This document shows positions 7,027 to 16,318 of a stretch of 64,000 nucleotides of DNA, in pieces. The notes under the pieces are model-generated. The model was not told where the DNA came from and made no database searches. It saw only the letters and a program-made list of their open reading frames with translations. Source of the DNA: Acidobacteriaceae bacterium (GTDB lineage: Bacteria; Acidobacteriota; Terriglobia; Bryobacterales; Bryobacteraceae). The DNA lies in assembly GCA_019240405.1 (NCBI GenBank), contig JAFAYL010000045.1, positions 1 through 64,000 on the forward strand, read 5' to 3'. Every line of letters starts with the position of its first letter. The stretch's first letter is position 1. The translations under genes and the position numbers were made by a program.

Positions 7027-8951
7027 GCTCCTGCCACGGCGGTGCCCCTCGAACGAATCTTCTTCCGAACCCGGCGATTCCTTTGCCGCGGGCGGCGCAC
7101 GATCATCCGATTATCGTTGCCATTGTAGGTCCGCCGAACTCCGGAAAATCAACTCTCTTCAATCGCCTGACAGGCCTTCGGCAAAAAGTTGCCAACTTTC
7201 CCGGTGTCACTGTGGAGCACCGGATGGGAAAGGCCAAGCTCAAGGATGAACAGGAGGTTTTTCTCGTCGATCTTCCAGGCGTGTACAGCCTGCATCCTCG
7301 CGCCGAAGATGAACAGGTCACTCACGACGTTCTCAAAGGTGAGCGGCCTGATTTCCCCAAGCCCGATGCTGTGATTCTCATCCTCGACTCCACCAACTTA
7401 GGAAGGAACCTGGTGCTCGCCGCGCCGATCCTCAGCCTCGGCATGCCGACGTTGATTCTGCTCAATATGGCCGACGATCTAGCTCTGCGGGGCGGCAAAG
7501 TGGACGTCGCCGCTCTTTCGGCCGAGTTGAATTCGCCTGTGGCCCTCGTCAGCGCAACCAAGGGCACCGGCATTGATCGCGTTCAGCAGTTCCTGCTTGC
7601 TACCGCGGCCAAGCTGAGCACGGTGGCGCTGCCTAGAGTTGAGCTTCCTGTTTTGCAAGACGTGCCGAAGTGCCGTCAATGGGCCGCCAAGCTCGGCGTC
7701 CGCGCCTCCTATAAAGCGCCGTCCCCACCGCTTTGGACACGCCGGTTGGATACCGTGTTTCTACATCCTATTGCGGGGCCGGTCATCTTCGCTGCTGTTG
7801 TGATCGCCGTGTTTCAAAGTATTTTCTCCTGGGCGCAACCGGCAATGGAGGGACTCAAGCAAGCTGTCGCCGCTTCGGGCCATTGGATGACAAGCGTTTT
7901 GCCCGACACGCCATTCCGATCTCTGCTGATAGATGGAGTCTGGAGCGGTGTCGGTGCGGTAGTGGTTTTCTTGCCGCAGATTCTGCTGCTGTTCCTCTTC
8001 ATCGGAATCCTCGAGGACTCAGGTTACCTTGCGCGCGCGGCTCTGATTGCAGACCGGACGATGGCGAAGTTCGGATTGCAAGGAAAGTCATTTATACCGT
8101 TGCTCTCCTCGTATGCGTGCGCGGTCCCTGCGGTCATGGCAACTCGTGTGATCGAGAACAAGCGAGACCGGATCGCGACGATCATGATTGCTCCGCTCAT
8201 GACGTGCTCTGCGAGGCTGCCGGTTTATACATTGCTGATCGCTGCCTTTGTGCCAAACATACCGATACTGCGCGGTGTGCTTTATCTGCCCGCCGCGACG
8301 ATGCTCAGCTTATACGTCCTGGGATTCTTAGCCGCGCTTTTCACGGCACGAATGCTTAAGTCAACCATTCTGAAAAGCCAGCGATCATCGTTCGTTCTGG
8401 AGATGCCCCCGTACCGCTGGCCTACTTTGCGCTCTTTAGCCTTGCGTCTCATCGACCGGGCAAAAATCTTCCTCACGAGAGCCGGCACGGTCATTCTCTT
8501 GGTTGCGATTAGCATCTGGGTACTCGCGCATTTGCCGCTTCAGCATGGCAAGACACCACCGCTCGAGCATAGCTATGCGGGCATGGTCGGAAAGGGTGTT
8601 GAGCCCGCGATCAAGCCTCTCGGATTCAACTGGAAGATCGGCATCGGTCTGATCACTTCTCTTGCCGCGCGCGAGGTTATTGTGGGAACACTCGGCACGA
8701 TTTACGGCATCGAAGGGGACGAACCATCGGAAGGACTCCAAAAAGCCGTGCGTAAGGATTTGAGCCCCGCGGGCGCGGTTGCGCTGCTCATCTTCTTCGC
8801 TTTCGCCATGCAGTGCTTCTCAACCATCGCTATCGTCAAGCGAGAGACAGGCGGCTGGAAGTGGCCAATCTTCCAGTTCTCCTACATGCTCGCTCTGGCG
8901 TACTCTGGTTCGTGGATCGCCTATCGCCTGGCGAGCCACTTCCTTACATGA
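7023..8951 (+). CDS. feoB: Ferrous iron transporter FeoB
   Basis: Inner-membrane Fe(II) permease with an N-terminal G-protein domain. GPPNSGKST (G1) is at about residues 36-44, VDLPGVYSLHP (G3) and LLNMADD (G4, here NMAD) follow. After a spacer the membrane part has about ten helices with two gate (nucleoside-recognition) segments. At 642 residues it is shorter than the E. coli protein but within range for feoB from other phyla; the C-terminal Cys-rich tail of some FeoBs is absent. Coupled to feoA upstream and trxB downstream by ATGA overlaps. Confidence 0.97.
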   Translation: MSSCHGGAPRTNLLPNPAIPLPRAAHDHPIIVAIVGPPNSGKSTLFNRLTGLRQKVANFPGVTVEHRMGKAKLKDEQEVFLVDLPGVYSLHPRAEDEQVTHDVLKGERPDFPKPDAVILILDSTNLGRNLVLAAPILSLGMPTLILLNMADDLALRGGKVDVAALSAELNSPVALVSATKGTGIDRVQQFLLATAAKLSTVALPRVELPVLQDVPKCRQWAAKLGVRASYKAPSPPLWTRRLDTVFLHPIAGPVIFAAVVIAVFQSIFSWAQPAMEGLKQAVAASGHWMTSVLPDTPFRSLLIDGVWSGVGAVVVFLPQILLLFLFIGILEDSGYLARAALIADRTMAKFGLQGKSFIPLLSSYACAVPAVMATRVIENKRDRIATIMIAPLMTCSARLPVYTLLIAAFVPNIPILRGVLYLPAATMLSLYVLGFLAALFTARMLKSTILKSQRSSFVLEMPPYRWPTLRSLALRLIDRAKIFLTRAGTVILLVAISIWVLAHLPLQHGKTPPLEHSYAGMVGKGVEPAIKPLGFNWKIGIGLITSLAAREVIVGTLGTIYGIEGDEPSEGLQKAVRKDLSPAGAVALLIFFAFAMQCFSTIAIVKRETGGWKWPIFQFSYMLALAYSGSWIAYRLASHFLT

Positions 8952-9883
8952 GCGATGTCGCGAAGATAGTCATCCTTGGCTCGGGCTGCGCAGGAAACAC
9001 TGCAGCGATTTACGCTGCCAGGGCCAATCTAAAACCGCTGGTATTCGAAGGCCACGAGCCCGGCGGGCAGCTTTCCATCACAACTGACGTTGAGAACTTT
9101 CCGGGTTTTCCCGAAGGCGTGCAAGGCCCCGCTTTGATCGAAGAAATGAAGAAGCAGGCGCAGCGTTTTGGAGCCGTTTATCAACATGGCCGTGTTACGC
9201 ACGCCGATCTATCTCGCCGTCCATTTACTCTCGAATTCGATCACGGCGAAAAGGTTCAGACGCGCACATTGATAGTTGCTACCGGCGCCTCGGCGCGATG
9301 GTTGAATCTGCCGAATGAACAAAAGCTGATCGGACATGGCGTTAGCTCGTGCGCTACTTGCGACGGCTTTTTCTTTCGCGGAAAAAAGATCATTGTGGTC
9401 GGGGGCGGCGATTCGGCAATGGAAGAAGCGAACTTTCTTAGCCGCTTCGGGAGTGAAGTCACGATCATCCATCGAAGCGAAACCTTCCGCGCCTCGAAAA
9501 TCATGCTGGACCGCGCGAGGCACAACCCGAAGATCAACTTTCTCACGCACACGGTCGTTGAAGACATCCATGACCCGGCAGTAGGACATGTGACTGGCGT
9601 CAAGCTCCGGAACCTGCGGACACATGAAGTGTACGACGAGGAAGTGGACGGCTTTTTCGTCGCCATCGGCCACATTCCGAATACGACGCCTTTTGCCGGC
9701 CAACTCGATCTCGATCAGGATGGCTACGTCGTTTCGCACGGCGGCGCCAGAACCAATATTCAAGGCGTTTTCCATGCAGGCGACGTACAGGACCGGGTTT
9801 ACCGCCAGGCCGTTACTGCCGCCGGCGCCGGCTGTATGGCCGCAATCGAAGCCGAACGGTTTCTTGAAGCCGAAGGGCAGTAA
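8948..9883 (+). CDS. trxB: Thioredoxin-disulfide reductase
   Basis: Low-molecular-weight flavoprotein transferring electrons from NADPH to thioredoxin. FAD-binding GSGCAG at the N terminus, redox-active CATC (in SCATCDGFF) in the middle, NADPH-binding VVGGGDSAMEEA, and the C-terminal FAD motif GVFHAGDVQDRVYRQ are all present. 311 residues is standard. The open frame extends upstream into feoB, but the ATG at 8948 overlaps the feoB stop (ATGA) and gives the canonical N terminus. Co-transcription with feoAB is likely. Confidence 0.95.
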   Translation: MSDVAKIVILGSGCAGNTAAIYAARANLKPLVFEGHEPGGQLSITTDVENFPGFPEGVQGPALIEEMKKQAQRFGAVYQHGRVTHADLSRRPFTLEFDHGEKVQTRTLIVATGASARWLNLPNEQKLIGHGVSSCATCDGFFFRGKKIIVVGGGDSAMEEANFLSRFGSEVTIIHRSETFRASKIMLDRARHNPKINFLTHTVVEDIHDPAVGHVTGVKLRNLRTHEVYDEEVDGFFVAIGHIPNTTPFAGQLDLDQDGYVVSHGGARTNIQGVFHAGDVQDRVYRQAVTAAGAGCMAAIEAERFLEAEGQ

Positions 9884-9892
9884 TGTAGCGGC

Positions 9893-11338
9893 CTAGGTCT
9901 CGCTGAGGTCGGCTGTCGAAATAAAACAGCTTTCGAAGACGTGATCCAGCAAGTTTTCCGTTAGCTCGTAAGGCAGGCGGTTAAAGTTTATGAAGTCAAC
10001 TGCCTGCGAGATTAGATCGCGAGGATGACAGCGGCGGAATTGCTTTCCCGTGTTGGAGTAATGCTTCAAGATAAAGGAATCGATGAGATCAGTTGGCGCA
10101 TGAAGGCCCTGCGATTCACAGACCTTGCAAAAGATGGTTCGGAACTCGTCGATTTTGGGGCTGCGCAATAGCATCTTGTATTGAATCCTGCGAAGGAAGG
10201 CTTCGTCGCCGAGCTTATCCGGCGTAAGGTTGGTTGAAAAAATCAGAAACGTCTCGAAAGGAACGGTCATTTTGCCGCCGTTTGAGAACGATAGATAGTC
10301 AATGCGGCGCTCCATCGGTACGATCCAGCGATTGAGAATTTCCGCAGCAGTCGCTTTCTGCCGCCCGAAATCGTCGATCAGGTAAATCCCGTTGTTCGCT
10401 TTCAACTGGAAAGGGGCGTCGTAGATTTTCGAGACCGTGTTGTAGCTCAAATCGAGCATCGATAGCGACAATTCGCCGCCCGATGCAATGAATGGGCGGC
10501 GAACGCGCACCCAGCGGCCGTCATGTTGAAAATCGGAATCGAGAACGCGCTCCTCATGTGTCGAAAGCTTGTGATAAATCGGGTCGAAGAGCTGGATGAT
10601 ATTGCCCTGACATTCGAGGGCGTAAGGGATGTAGATGTCGGAGCTCTGAATTTGGGAGAGCGCTTCGGCCATTTGTGTTTTACCGTTCCCCGGCTGGCCG
10701 TATATAAGGAGCGATTTGCCGGAGCTAACCGCGGGCCCGATCTGATCGAGCATTCCATCCGTTGTGACCATGTGGGAATAGGCCTGTACCAAGCGCTCTC
10801 GTGTGAGCCAAAGCCCTGGCATGCGCTGCGCCAGAACAGCGTCGCGATATTGAGTAATGGATACAGGAACGGGGCCGACGTATTGATTGCTCTCGAGGTA
10901 ATCGCGAGCGACGGAACGGCCTTTTTCCGTTAATGCGAGCAGTGCCGAAATGGGGCCGAATCCGCGCGAGCTTTTCACTTCAAGGAGCTGCTTAAACTTG
11001 AACCCCTCGATAATCTGCTCTATCAAGCTGAACGCAAGCCCTATGGCTCGGCTTAGATCGCCTCCCATCGTGTCGCCCTGGAAATACAGAATCTTCAAGA
11101 TGAGCTGTTCGAACAGGGAACCGGGCAAGCCCGTCTCGGCTAGGCTCTGCGGTGCGCGCGGAGTGAATCTTTCCGGGTTGCGCAGACTGGCGGCGTGCGA
11201 TTCGATTTCCGCTTGGCTTTCATCAGCGTCGCTGACGAACAGACTTTCGTCTTTGAAAATCAGCGACTTATCGAATGAGGACATGTGCACCCAGTCACTA
11301 GAAGTATCGGCAGCAACCGAGAAAGGGATTAGGGTCAT
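9893..11338 (-). CDS. AAA-family ATPase of unknown role
   Basis: 481 residues, convergent with trxB. A central AAA domain has a clear Walker A (GQPGNGKTQMAEAL, about residue 213) and Walker B (GIYLIDDFGRQ), followed by a sensor-like FLIFSTNLTP and arginine-containing FLRRIQYKML. An N-terminal helical domain of about 150 residues (ETGLPGSLFEQLILKILYFQGDT and following) precedes it. No membrane segment or signal peptide. I do not recognise a specific family beyond AAA, and neighbours do not suggest a pathway. A second ATG at 11284 is a possible start. Confidence 0.8.
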   Translation of the reverse strand: MTLIPFSVAADTSSDWVHMSSFDKSLIFKDESLFVSDADESQAEIESHAASLRNPERFTPRAPQSLAETGLPGSLFEQLILKILYFQGDTMGGDLSRAIGLAFSLIEQIIEGFKFKQLLEVKSSRGFGPISALLALTEKGRSVARDYLESNQYVGPVPVSITQYRDAVLAQRMPGLWLTRERLVQAYSHMVTTDGMLDQIGPAVSSGKSLLIYGQPGNGKTQMAEALSQIQSSDIYIPYALECQGNIIQLFDPIYHKLSTHEERVLDSDFQHDGRWVRVRRPFIASGGELSLSMLDLSYNTVSKIYDAPFQLKANNGIYLIDDFGRQKATAAEILNRWIVPMERRIDYLSFSNGGKMTVPFETFLIFSTNLTPDKLGDEAFLRRIQYKMLLRSPKIDEFRTIFCKVCESQGLHAPTDLIDSFILKHYSNTGKQFRRCHPRDLISQAVDFINFNRLPYELTENLLDHVFESCFISTADLSET

Positions 11339-11360
11339 CGAGTGTTAGCATGAGGACGTG

Positions 11361-11645
11361 GTGAAGCTCGGACAAGCGTTTCGTATTGCAAATCGGTACG
11401 CAAACGTGGACACGGCGAAGAAGTTCACGCAACATGTCGTTCCTGAAGTTGTAAAACCAGCCCGCATTATTTGGAATCAAGCGATCGGCGGTCTCTTCCT
11501 GCTGTTTGCTGTCTCCTTTCTCTGGTATGCGATCCACAACCGGCAGAATCCTCCCGGCATGATCTTCGGCATCTTTCTCGGCGCGGTGATGGCCTTTTTT
11601 TGTGTAGCTTCGTTCTTGAAAGCGCGGCGCATCTCGCGGCGCTGA
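11361..11645 (+). CDS. Small two-helix membrane protein
   Basis: About 94 residues with two hydrophobic segments: AIGGLFLLFAVSFLWYAI and GMIFGIFLGAVMAFFCVASF. The N-terminal third is basic and soluble. GTG at 11361 has GAGGA four bases upstream; GTG at 11358 is in frame too. Its stop is followed by only two codons before the in-frame TTG of the mutase gene, so both genes share a frame and probably an mRNA. No family recognised. Confidence 0.65.
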   Translation: MKLGQAFRIANRYANVDTAKKFTQHVVPEVVKPARIIWNQAIGGLFLLFAVSFLWYAIHNRQNPPGMIFGIFLGAVMAFFCVASFLKARRISRR

Positions 11646-11651
11646 ACCGCT

Positions 11652-13151
11652 TTGCCGATTTCCGAGCAACCTGGCCAGTTTCCATTCACGCGCGGCATTT
11701 ATCCCGACATGTACCGGCGCCGGCTGTGGACCATGCGTCAGTATGCGGGTTTTGGAACGGCCGAGGAGAGCAACGCACGATACAAGTTTCTTCTGTCGCA
11801 AGGCATCACCGGCCTTTCCGTCGCGTTCGATCTCCCGACACAGATGGGCATGGATTCCGATCATCCGCTCGCGGCTGGCGAGGTGGGCCGAGTCGGGGTG
11901 GCAATTAATTCGCTTGCGGATATGCAAGTGCTGTTCGAGGGCATCAAGCTCGAAGAAGTCAGCACGTCCATGACGATCAATTCGACTGCGGCGATTCTGC
12001 TGTGCCTGTATGTACTGGTTGCGGAGAGCCAGGGCGCGGACCGGAGGAAGCTCTCGGGAACCGTTCAGAACGACATCTTGAAAGAGTACATCGCGCGCGG
12101 GACTTACATCTATCCGCCGCGACCTGCGATGCGCATCATCACGGACTTGTTCGCATGGGCGGGCCATGAAATGCCCGAATGGAACACAATCTCGATTAGC
12201 GGCTATCACATTCGAGAGGCAGGCTCGACGGCCATCCAGGAAGTGGCGTTCACGCTGGCTAACGCGATTGCTTACATCGAGATGGCGATTGCGGCGGGGC
12301 TGGGCGTAGATGCGTTTGCGCCGCGGCTGAGTTTCTTTTTTAACGCACACAATAATTTTCTTGAAGAGATCGCGAAATTTCGCGCGGCACGGCGGCTTTA
12401 CGCGCACGTTATGCGCGAGCGCTTTGGCGCGAAATCCGACCGTTCCTGCATGCTGCGGTTTCATACGCAAACCGGCGGATCGACACTCACGGCGCAGCAG
12501 CCCGAAGTGAATGTCGTACGCGTGGCACTCCAGGCTATGGCGGCGGTGCTCGGAGGGACGCAGTCGCTGCATACGAACGCCCAAGACGAAGCTTTGTCGC
12601 TTCCGACGGAGCACGCAGCGCGCATTGCGCTTCGCACGCAGCAGGTGATCGCCTATGAGAGCGGCGTGATCGCGGCGCCCGATCCGCTGGGCGGAAGCAA
12701 GTACATTGAAAGGCTCACGGATGAGATCGAGGCAGGCGCTCGCGATTACATTCAGCGCATCGACGCTTTGGGCGGAACACTCGCGGCGATTGAGAAAGGC
12801 TACATTCAAGCCGAGATACAGAATGCGGCCTATCAGTATCAGAAAGCTGTCGAAGAGGGCAAGCAAATTGTGGTCGGCGTGAACAAGTTTCAAGCGGACG
12901 AAGTCGAGCCGCCGAAACCTTTCCGTGTCGACCCGGAGCTTGAAAAGCGGCAGATCGAGCGGCTCAGGGAAGTTCGAGCCTCGCGTTCGGCGGACGTGGC
13001 GTGCGCAGCGATCTCCCAGCTTGAAACTGCGGCGAGAGGAACAGAAAATCTGATGCCGGGCATCCTCGAATGCTGCCGGAGCTTTGTAACATTGGGCGAG
13101 ATTTCGGATGCGCTGCGGAAAGTTTTCGGGGAATATCGGGAAGCTTTTTAG
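11652..13151 (+). CDS. Methylmalonyl-CoA mutase, catalytic (large) subunit, short N terminus
   Basis: Interconverts methylmalonyl-CoA and succinyl-CoA with adenosylcobalamin. The TIM-barrel catalytic domain is complete from [12 protein letters not shown] and [17 protein letters not shown] through [13 protein letters not shown] to the C terminus. There is no B12-binding domain, so a separate small subunit is needed; none is in the window. Relatives of this two-subunit type usually have about 40-50 residues before PGxFPFTRG; here there are only seven, and an in-frame stop at 11643 excludes an upstream start. Start is TTG without a clear ribosome site. Confident for family, less for start. Confidence 0.9.
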   Translation: MPISEQPGQFPFTRGIYPDMYRRRLWTMRQYAGFGTAEESNARYKFLLSQGITGLSVAFDLPTQMGMDSDHPLAAGEVGRVGVAINSLADMQVLFEGIKLEEVSTSMTINSTAAILLCLYVLVAESQGADRRKLSGTVQNDILKEYIARGTYIYPPRPAMRIITDLFAWAGHEMPEWNTISISGYHIREAGSTAIQEVAFTLANAIAYIEMAIAAGLGVDAFAPRLSFFFNAHNNFLEEIAKFRAARRLYAHVMRERFGAKSDRSCMLRFHTQTGGSTLTAQQPEVNVVRVALQAMAAVLGGTQSLHTNAQDEALSLPTEHAARIALRTQQVIAYESGVIAAPDPLGGSKYIERLTDEIEAGARDYIQRIDALGGTLAAIEKGYIQAEIQNAAYQYQKAVEEGKQIVVGVNKFQADEVEPPKPFRVDPELEKRQIERLREVRASRSADVACAAISQLETAARGTENLMPGILECCRSFVTLGEISDALRKVFGEYREAF

Positions 13152-13168
13152 CGGCTTGCGAAATTTCC

Positions 13169-13314
13169 GCAGGCCACGAAAAACGATGGCCTGCGCCACA
13201 GCATTTCCGCAGGTCACAAAAAACGATGGCCTGCGCCGCGGCATTCCCGCAGGCCACAAAAAACGATGGCCTGCACCACAGCATTCCCGCAGGCCACAAA
13301 AAGCGATGGCCTGC
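13169..13314. repeat. Four tandem 40-bp units, each a perfect hairpin
   Basis: Units begin at 13169, 13209, 13249 and 13289, exactly 40 bp apart. Each has a 26-bp core with arms GCAGGCCA and TGGCCTGC around a 10-nt A-rich loop (ACRAAAARCG type), then a 14-bp spacer (GCCACAGCATTCC-like). Unit 2 has one change in the left arm (GCAGGTCA). The array fills the gap between the mutase stop and trmFO. No T-run follows any hairpin, and the spacers are conserved, so these are neither ordinary terminators nor CRISPR. Confidence 0.95.
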
Positions 13315-13337
13315 GCCACAGCTTCATAGAATAGGCT

Positions 13338-14699
13338 TTGGGCAGTATCGAAATTATTGGCGCAGGACTTGCGGGCTGCGAGGCAGCCTTCCAAGCTGCG
13401 GAAGCGGGCGTAAAGGTTGTACTGCATGAGATGCGTCCGCAGAAGCGCACCCCCGCCCATAAGACGGACGCTTTCGGCGAGCTGGTTTGCAGCAATTCCC
13501 TGAAGAGCGAGCAAGTTCATTCAGCACCGTGGCTGTTGAAACAAGAAATGCGGCGTTTGGATTCGCTGCTAATGCGGGCGGCAGAGGCGGCGCGAGTTCC
13601 GGGCGGGCACGCGCTCACGGTAGACCGCGAAGTGTTTTCGCGCGAGATTACAAATGCCATACAACCCCATCGCTTCATTGAAGTTCGACGCGGTGAAATC
13701 ACTCAAATACCTCGTTCCGGAATCGTAATCGTCGCGACCGGGCCGCTCACGAGTGAAGCACTGGCGAATGAAATCAGCCGGCTTACCGGCTCTCACCGGC
13801 TTTACTTTTACGACAGCATCAGTCCGATTGTTTGCGCCGATTCGATCGATTTTTCTGTTGTGTTTCGAGCTTCGCGATATGGAAAATCGCTCGACGGCAC
13901 AGATGATTACCTCAACTGTCCTTTCAATAAGGAACAGTACGAAACGTTTGTTACTGCTCTGCTGGGCGCGGCTTCGTATGAGGCTCATATCGAAGAAGAT
14001 AAAATTCCGTACTTCGAGGGATGCCTGCCCATTGAAGAGATCGCGCGGCGCGGGCGCGATACGCTGCGCTTTGGGCCGATGAAACCAGCGGGACTCGAAG
14101 ATCCAAGGACAGGTAGATGGCCGTATGCGGCGGTGCAGCTCCGGCAAGAGAATCAGCGGGCCGATAGCTACAACTTAGTTGGGTTTCAGAATCATTTGAG
14201 ATTTGGAGACCAGGCGCGGATTTTCCGGATGATTCCCGGACTAGAGGGTGCGGAATTCGTGCGCTTTGGGCAGATGCACCGGAATACATATATCAACTCC
14301 CCGGCTCTACTTGATTCAACATTGCAATTGAAGAGCGATCCACGGATCTTCTTTGCCGGACAGATTTCGGGGGTTGAGGGATATGCGGAGTCGATTGCCA
14401 CCGGGCTGGTCGCCGGGCGAAATGCGGCGGCACTGGCGCGGGGCGAAGAACCGCAACGATTTCCGCGTGAAACGGCGTTTGGGAGTTTGTGTCACTACGT
14501 CACACACGCCGATCCGCGTCACTTTCAGCCGGCGAATATTACCTTCGATCTGCTGCCACCATTGGACAAGCCGACGAAACGCAGGTTGCGGCATGACAAG
14601 AAGGCGCGGCATGCCGAGGTGTGCCGGAGAGCGGCAGAAGCGTTCGAGGGATTTCGCGATGGCAGCTCTGCGAGCCTCTATCACGAAGTATCTGCGTGA
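13338..14699 (+). CDS. trmFO: Folate/FAD-dependent tRNA (uracil-54-C5) methyltransferase
   Basis: Makes ribothymidine at tRNA position 54 using methylene-tetrahydrofolate and FADH2. N-terminal dinucleotide-binding IIGAGLAGCEAAFQAAEAG, the family segment ELVCSNSLKSE, and GQISGVEGYAESIATG near the C terminus are diagnostic. 453 residues is normal. The start is TTG at 13338, immediately after the hairpin array, with only a weak AGG upstream. Its 3' end overlaps xerC by 41 bp, matching the trmFO-xerC synteny known from Firmicutes. Confidence 0.95.
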   Translation: MGSIEIIGAGLAGCEAAFQAAEAGVKVVLHEMRPQKRTPAHKTDAFGELVCSNSLKSEQVHSAPWLLKQEMRRLDSLLMRAAEAARVPGGHALTVDREVFSREITNAIQPHRFIEVRRGEITQIPRSGIVIVATGPLTSEALANEISRLTGSHRLYFYDSISPIVCADSIDFSVVFRASRYGKSLDGTDDYLNCPFNKEQYETFVTALLGAASYEAHIEEDKIPYFEGCLPIEEIARRGRDTLRFGPMKPAGLEDPRTGRWPYAAVQLRQENQRADSYNLVGFQNHLRFGDQARIFRMIPGLEGAEFVRFGQMHRNTYINSPALLDSTLQLKSDPRIFFAGQISGVEGYAESIATGLVAGRNAAALARGEEPQRFPRETAFGSLCHYVTHADPRHFQPANITFDLLPPLDKPTKRRLRHDKKARHAEVCRRAAEAFEGFRDGSSASLYHEVSA

Positions 14700-15552
14700 G
14701 CTCGAGCGGCGCGGCGCGTCGAAGCACACCGTGCGCAATTACTGCTCGGATCTGGAACAGTTTGCAGCCTATTTCGACCCGACGGGCGAACCGGCGGTGG
14801 AGCGGTTAGATCTCCCGCTTTTGCGCGAATGGCTGGCGTGGCTCTATGACCAGGGGCTCACGGTGGTGAGTGTGCGCCGGAAGATTGCGGCAGTCCGAGC
14901 CCTTTTGAAGTTTCTCGTGCAAGAAGGAGTGCTGGCGAGCAATGTGGCGGCTAGACTGCGGACGCCGAAGATGAAGCAGCGGCTCCCGGACGTTATGAGC
15001 GCGGAGAAGACGAACAATCTGCTCGATGCCGTGGAAGCGGGGCAGCCGGTTGAGAAGCCGTCGAAAGAGCGCGATATGGCTTTCCTCGAACTGCTCTATG
15101 GCTGCGGAATCCGAGTCAGCGAGCTTGTCGGCATCAATCTCGAAGACATTGATTTACGTGAAGGCTGGCTGCGCGTTCGAGGGAAGGGGAACAAGGAGCG
15201 GCAAGTGCCGATTGCTGGCCGGGCTGTCAGTGCGGTTGAACGATGGCTCCCGGAGAGGAAAGCTAGTCCAGGAGAACGAGCGCTTTTTGTGGGATCACGA
15301 GGGACCCGATTGAGTGACCGGCAGGTCAGGAGACTGGTGAAGCTGTACGCGCTGTTTGTGACGGGCGATTCGACGGTTCACCCGCACAGTTTCCGGCACG
15401 CCTATGCCACTCATCTTCTCAGCGATGGGGCGGACTTGCGGGCCATTCAAGAACTGCTGGGCCACGCCCGGCTCTCGACTACACAGAAGTACACGCAAGT
15501 TTCGCTCAAGGATTTACAGGCCGTTTACGATCGGGCGCACCCGAAGGCGTAG
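14659..15552 (+). CDS. xerC: Tyrosine site-specific recombinase XerC/XerD type
   Basis: Chromosome-dimer resolution recombinase acting at dif sites. N-terminal SAM-like core-binding domain (residues 1-90), then the catalytic domain with Arg in GCGIRVSELVG, His-x-x-Arg in HSFRHAYATHLL, His in LLGHARLSTTQ and Tyr in KYTQVS. 297 residues from ATG 14659. The longer open frame upstream is inside trmFO. The position after trmFO favours XerC over a phage integrase. The 3' end overlaps the convergent modA gene by 47 bp. Confidence 0.92.
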   Translation: MAALRASITKYLRELERRGASKHTVRNYCSDLEQFAAYFDPTGEPAVERLDLPLLREWLAWLYDQGLTVVSVRRKIAAVRALLKFLVQEGVLASNVAARLRTPKMKQRLPDVMSAEKTNNLLDAVEAGQPVEKPSKERDMAFLELLYGCGIRVSELVGINLEDIDLREGWLRVRGKGNKERQVPIAGRAVSAVERWLPERKASPGERALFVGSRGTRLSDRQVRRLVKLYALFVTGDSTVHPHSFRHAYATHLLSDGADLRAIQELLGHARLSTTQKYTQVSLKDLQAVYDRAHPKA

Positions 15553-16318
15553 GTCCCGAAGCAAAGCCGAATTTCGCGAAAATGGCCTCGCCGGCGGCGC
15601 TGGTCAGGAAATCGGCAAACTTCCGGGCGGTTTCTAAGTTCTTGCTTTCAGCAACGATCCCGCATTTTTGGACAATCGGCTTGTGCCAGTCATCCGGAAT
15701 CACCTCTGCGTTCTTCCCCTGTAATAGCGAGTTCGAGGTGAGGACTGCGTCGGCATTTCCACTTTCGAAGAGCTGAAGGGTTTGGCGGACGTTCTCGCCA
15801 TAGACCACTTTCTGCGAAACGAACTCCCAGACCCCGGCGTGCTTAAGGGTTTCCTCCGCGGCGACCCCGTAGGGGGCGAGCTTCGGATTCGGCAGCGCTA
15901 CGAAACGAACCCAATTCTCCTTTAAGTTCTTGATCGGGTGACGCTTGCCATCTTTCCAGAGAATGCCGAGGCGGCCAAGGGCATAGACTTTGACCGAAGC
16001 GGGGTCAATTTTGCGAAACGAACTCAGGCGGTCGACGAACTGGGCGTTCGCGGAGAGTAACACATCGTAAGGTGCTCCGTTTTCAATGTTTTGCGAGAGA
16101 ATGGCGCTTGCGCCGGTGACCCATTTGATCCGGATTGGGTTTGTTTTTTCGAAATTGCTGGCGAGTTCCGGTTCGAGGGGGGCGAGGTCGGCGGCCGCGG
16201 CTACAGTCAGCGTTGGTTGAGTCGTCTCTTGAGAACTTGACAATTGGAGACTCATATTCAATAATAAGATTGTGCTAAAGAGAGCCGGTCGTTGGAGCTG
16301 GCGGAGGATTGAAAACAC
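15506..16318 (-). CDS. modA: Molybdate ABC transporter substrate-binding protein
   Basis: Periplasmic molybdate/tungstate-binding protein. The mature part starts [10 protein letters not shown], with [23 protein letters not shown]-type ligand loops, [20 protein letters not shown] and a C-terminal [19 protein letters not shown], all typical of ModA. An ATG at 16255 would leave an incomplete signal peptide; the GTG at 16318 restores a basic, hydrophobic leader ([18 protein letters not shown]), so I prefer it. That start abuts the divergent dnaK start with no gap, so its promoter must lie inside dnaK. No modB/modC nearby. Confidence 0.85.
   Translation of the reverse strand: MFSILRQLQRPALFSTILLLNMSLQLSSSQETTQPTLTVAAAADLAPLEPELASNFEKTNPIRIKWVTGASAILSQNIENGAPYDVLLSANAQFVDRLSSFRKIDPASVKVYALGRLGILWKDGKRHPIKNLKENWVRFVALPNPKLAPYGVAAEETLKHAGVWEFVSQKVVYGENVRQTLQLFESGNADAVLTSNSLLQGKNAEVIPDDWHKPIVQKCGIVAESKNLETARKFADFLTSAAGEAIFAKFGFASGPTPSGAPDRKRPVNP
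16237..16265 (+). promoter_or_regulatory. Sigma70-type promoter of dnaK
   Basis: TTGACA (16237-16242), a 17-bp spacer and AATAAT (16260-16265) precede dnaK. Predicted initiation near 16272 gives a leader of about 47 nt with GCGGAGGA ten bases before the ATG. Two TTGAG motifs overlap and precede the -35, but they are direct, not inverted, so I do not call a HAIR (HspR) operator. Confidence 0.55.

Noticed and set aside
13169-13314. CRISPR array
   Set aside because: Spacing is regular, but the 14-bp spacers are nearly identical to one another, there are only four units, and no cas genes are present.
13169-13314. Stacked intrinsic terminators
   Set aside because: No T-run follows any of the four hairpins on either strand.
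11298-13520. A 740-codon open frame on the minus strand opposite the mutase gene
   Set aside because: The plus strand encodes a clearly recognisable methylmalonyl-CoA mutase; the antisense translation is Arg/His-rich, matches nothing known and runs through the hairpin array.
16210-16260. HAIR (HspR-binding) operator upstream of dnaK
   Set aside because: TTGAG words are present, but as direct repeats; the inverted CTTGAGT-N7-ACTCAAG arrangement is not found.
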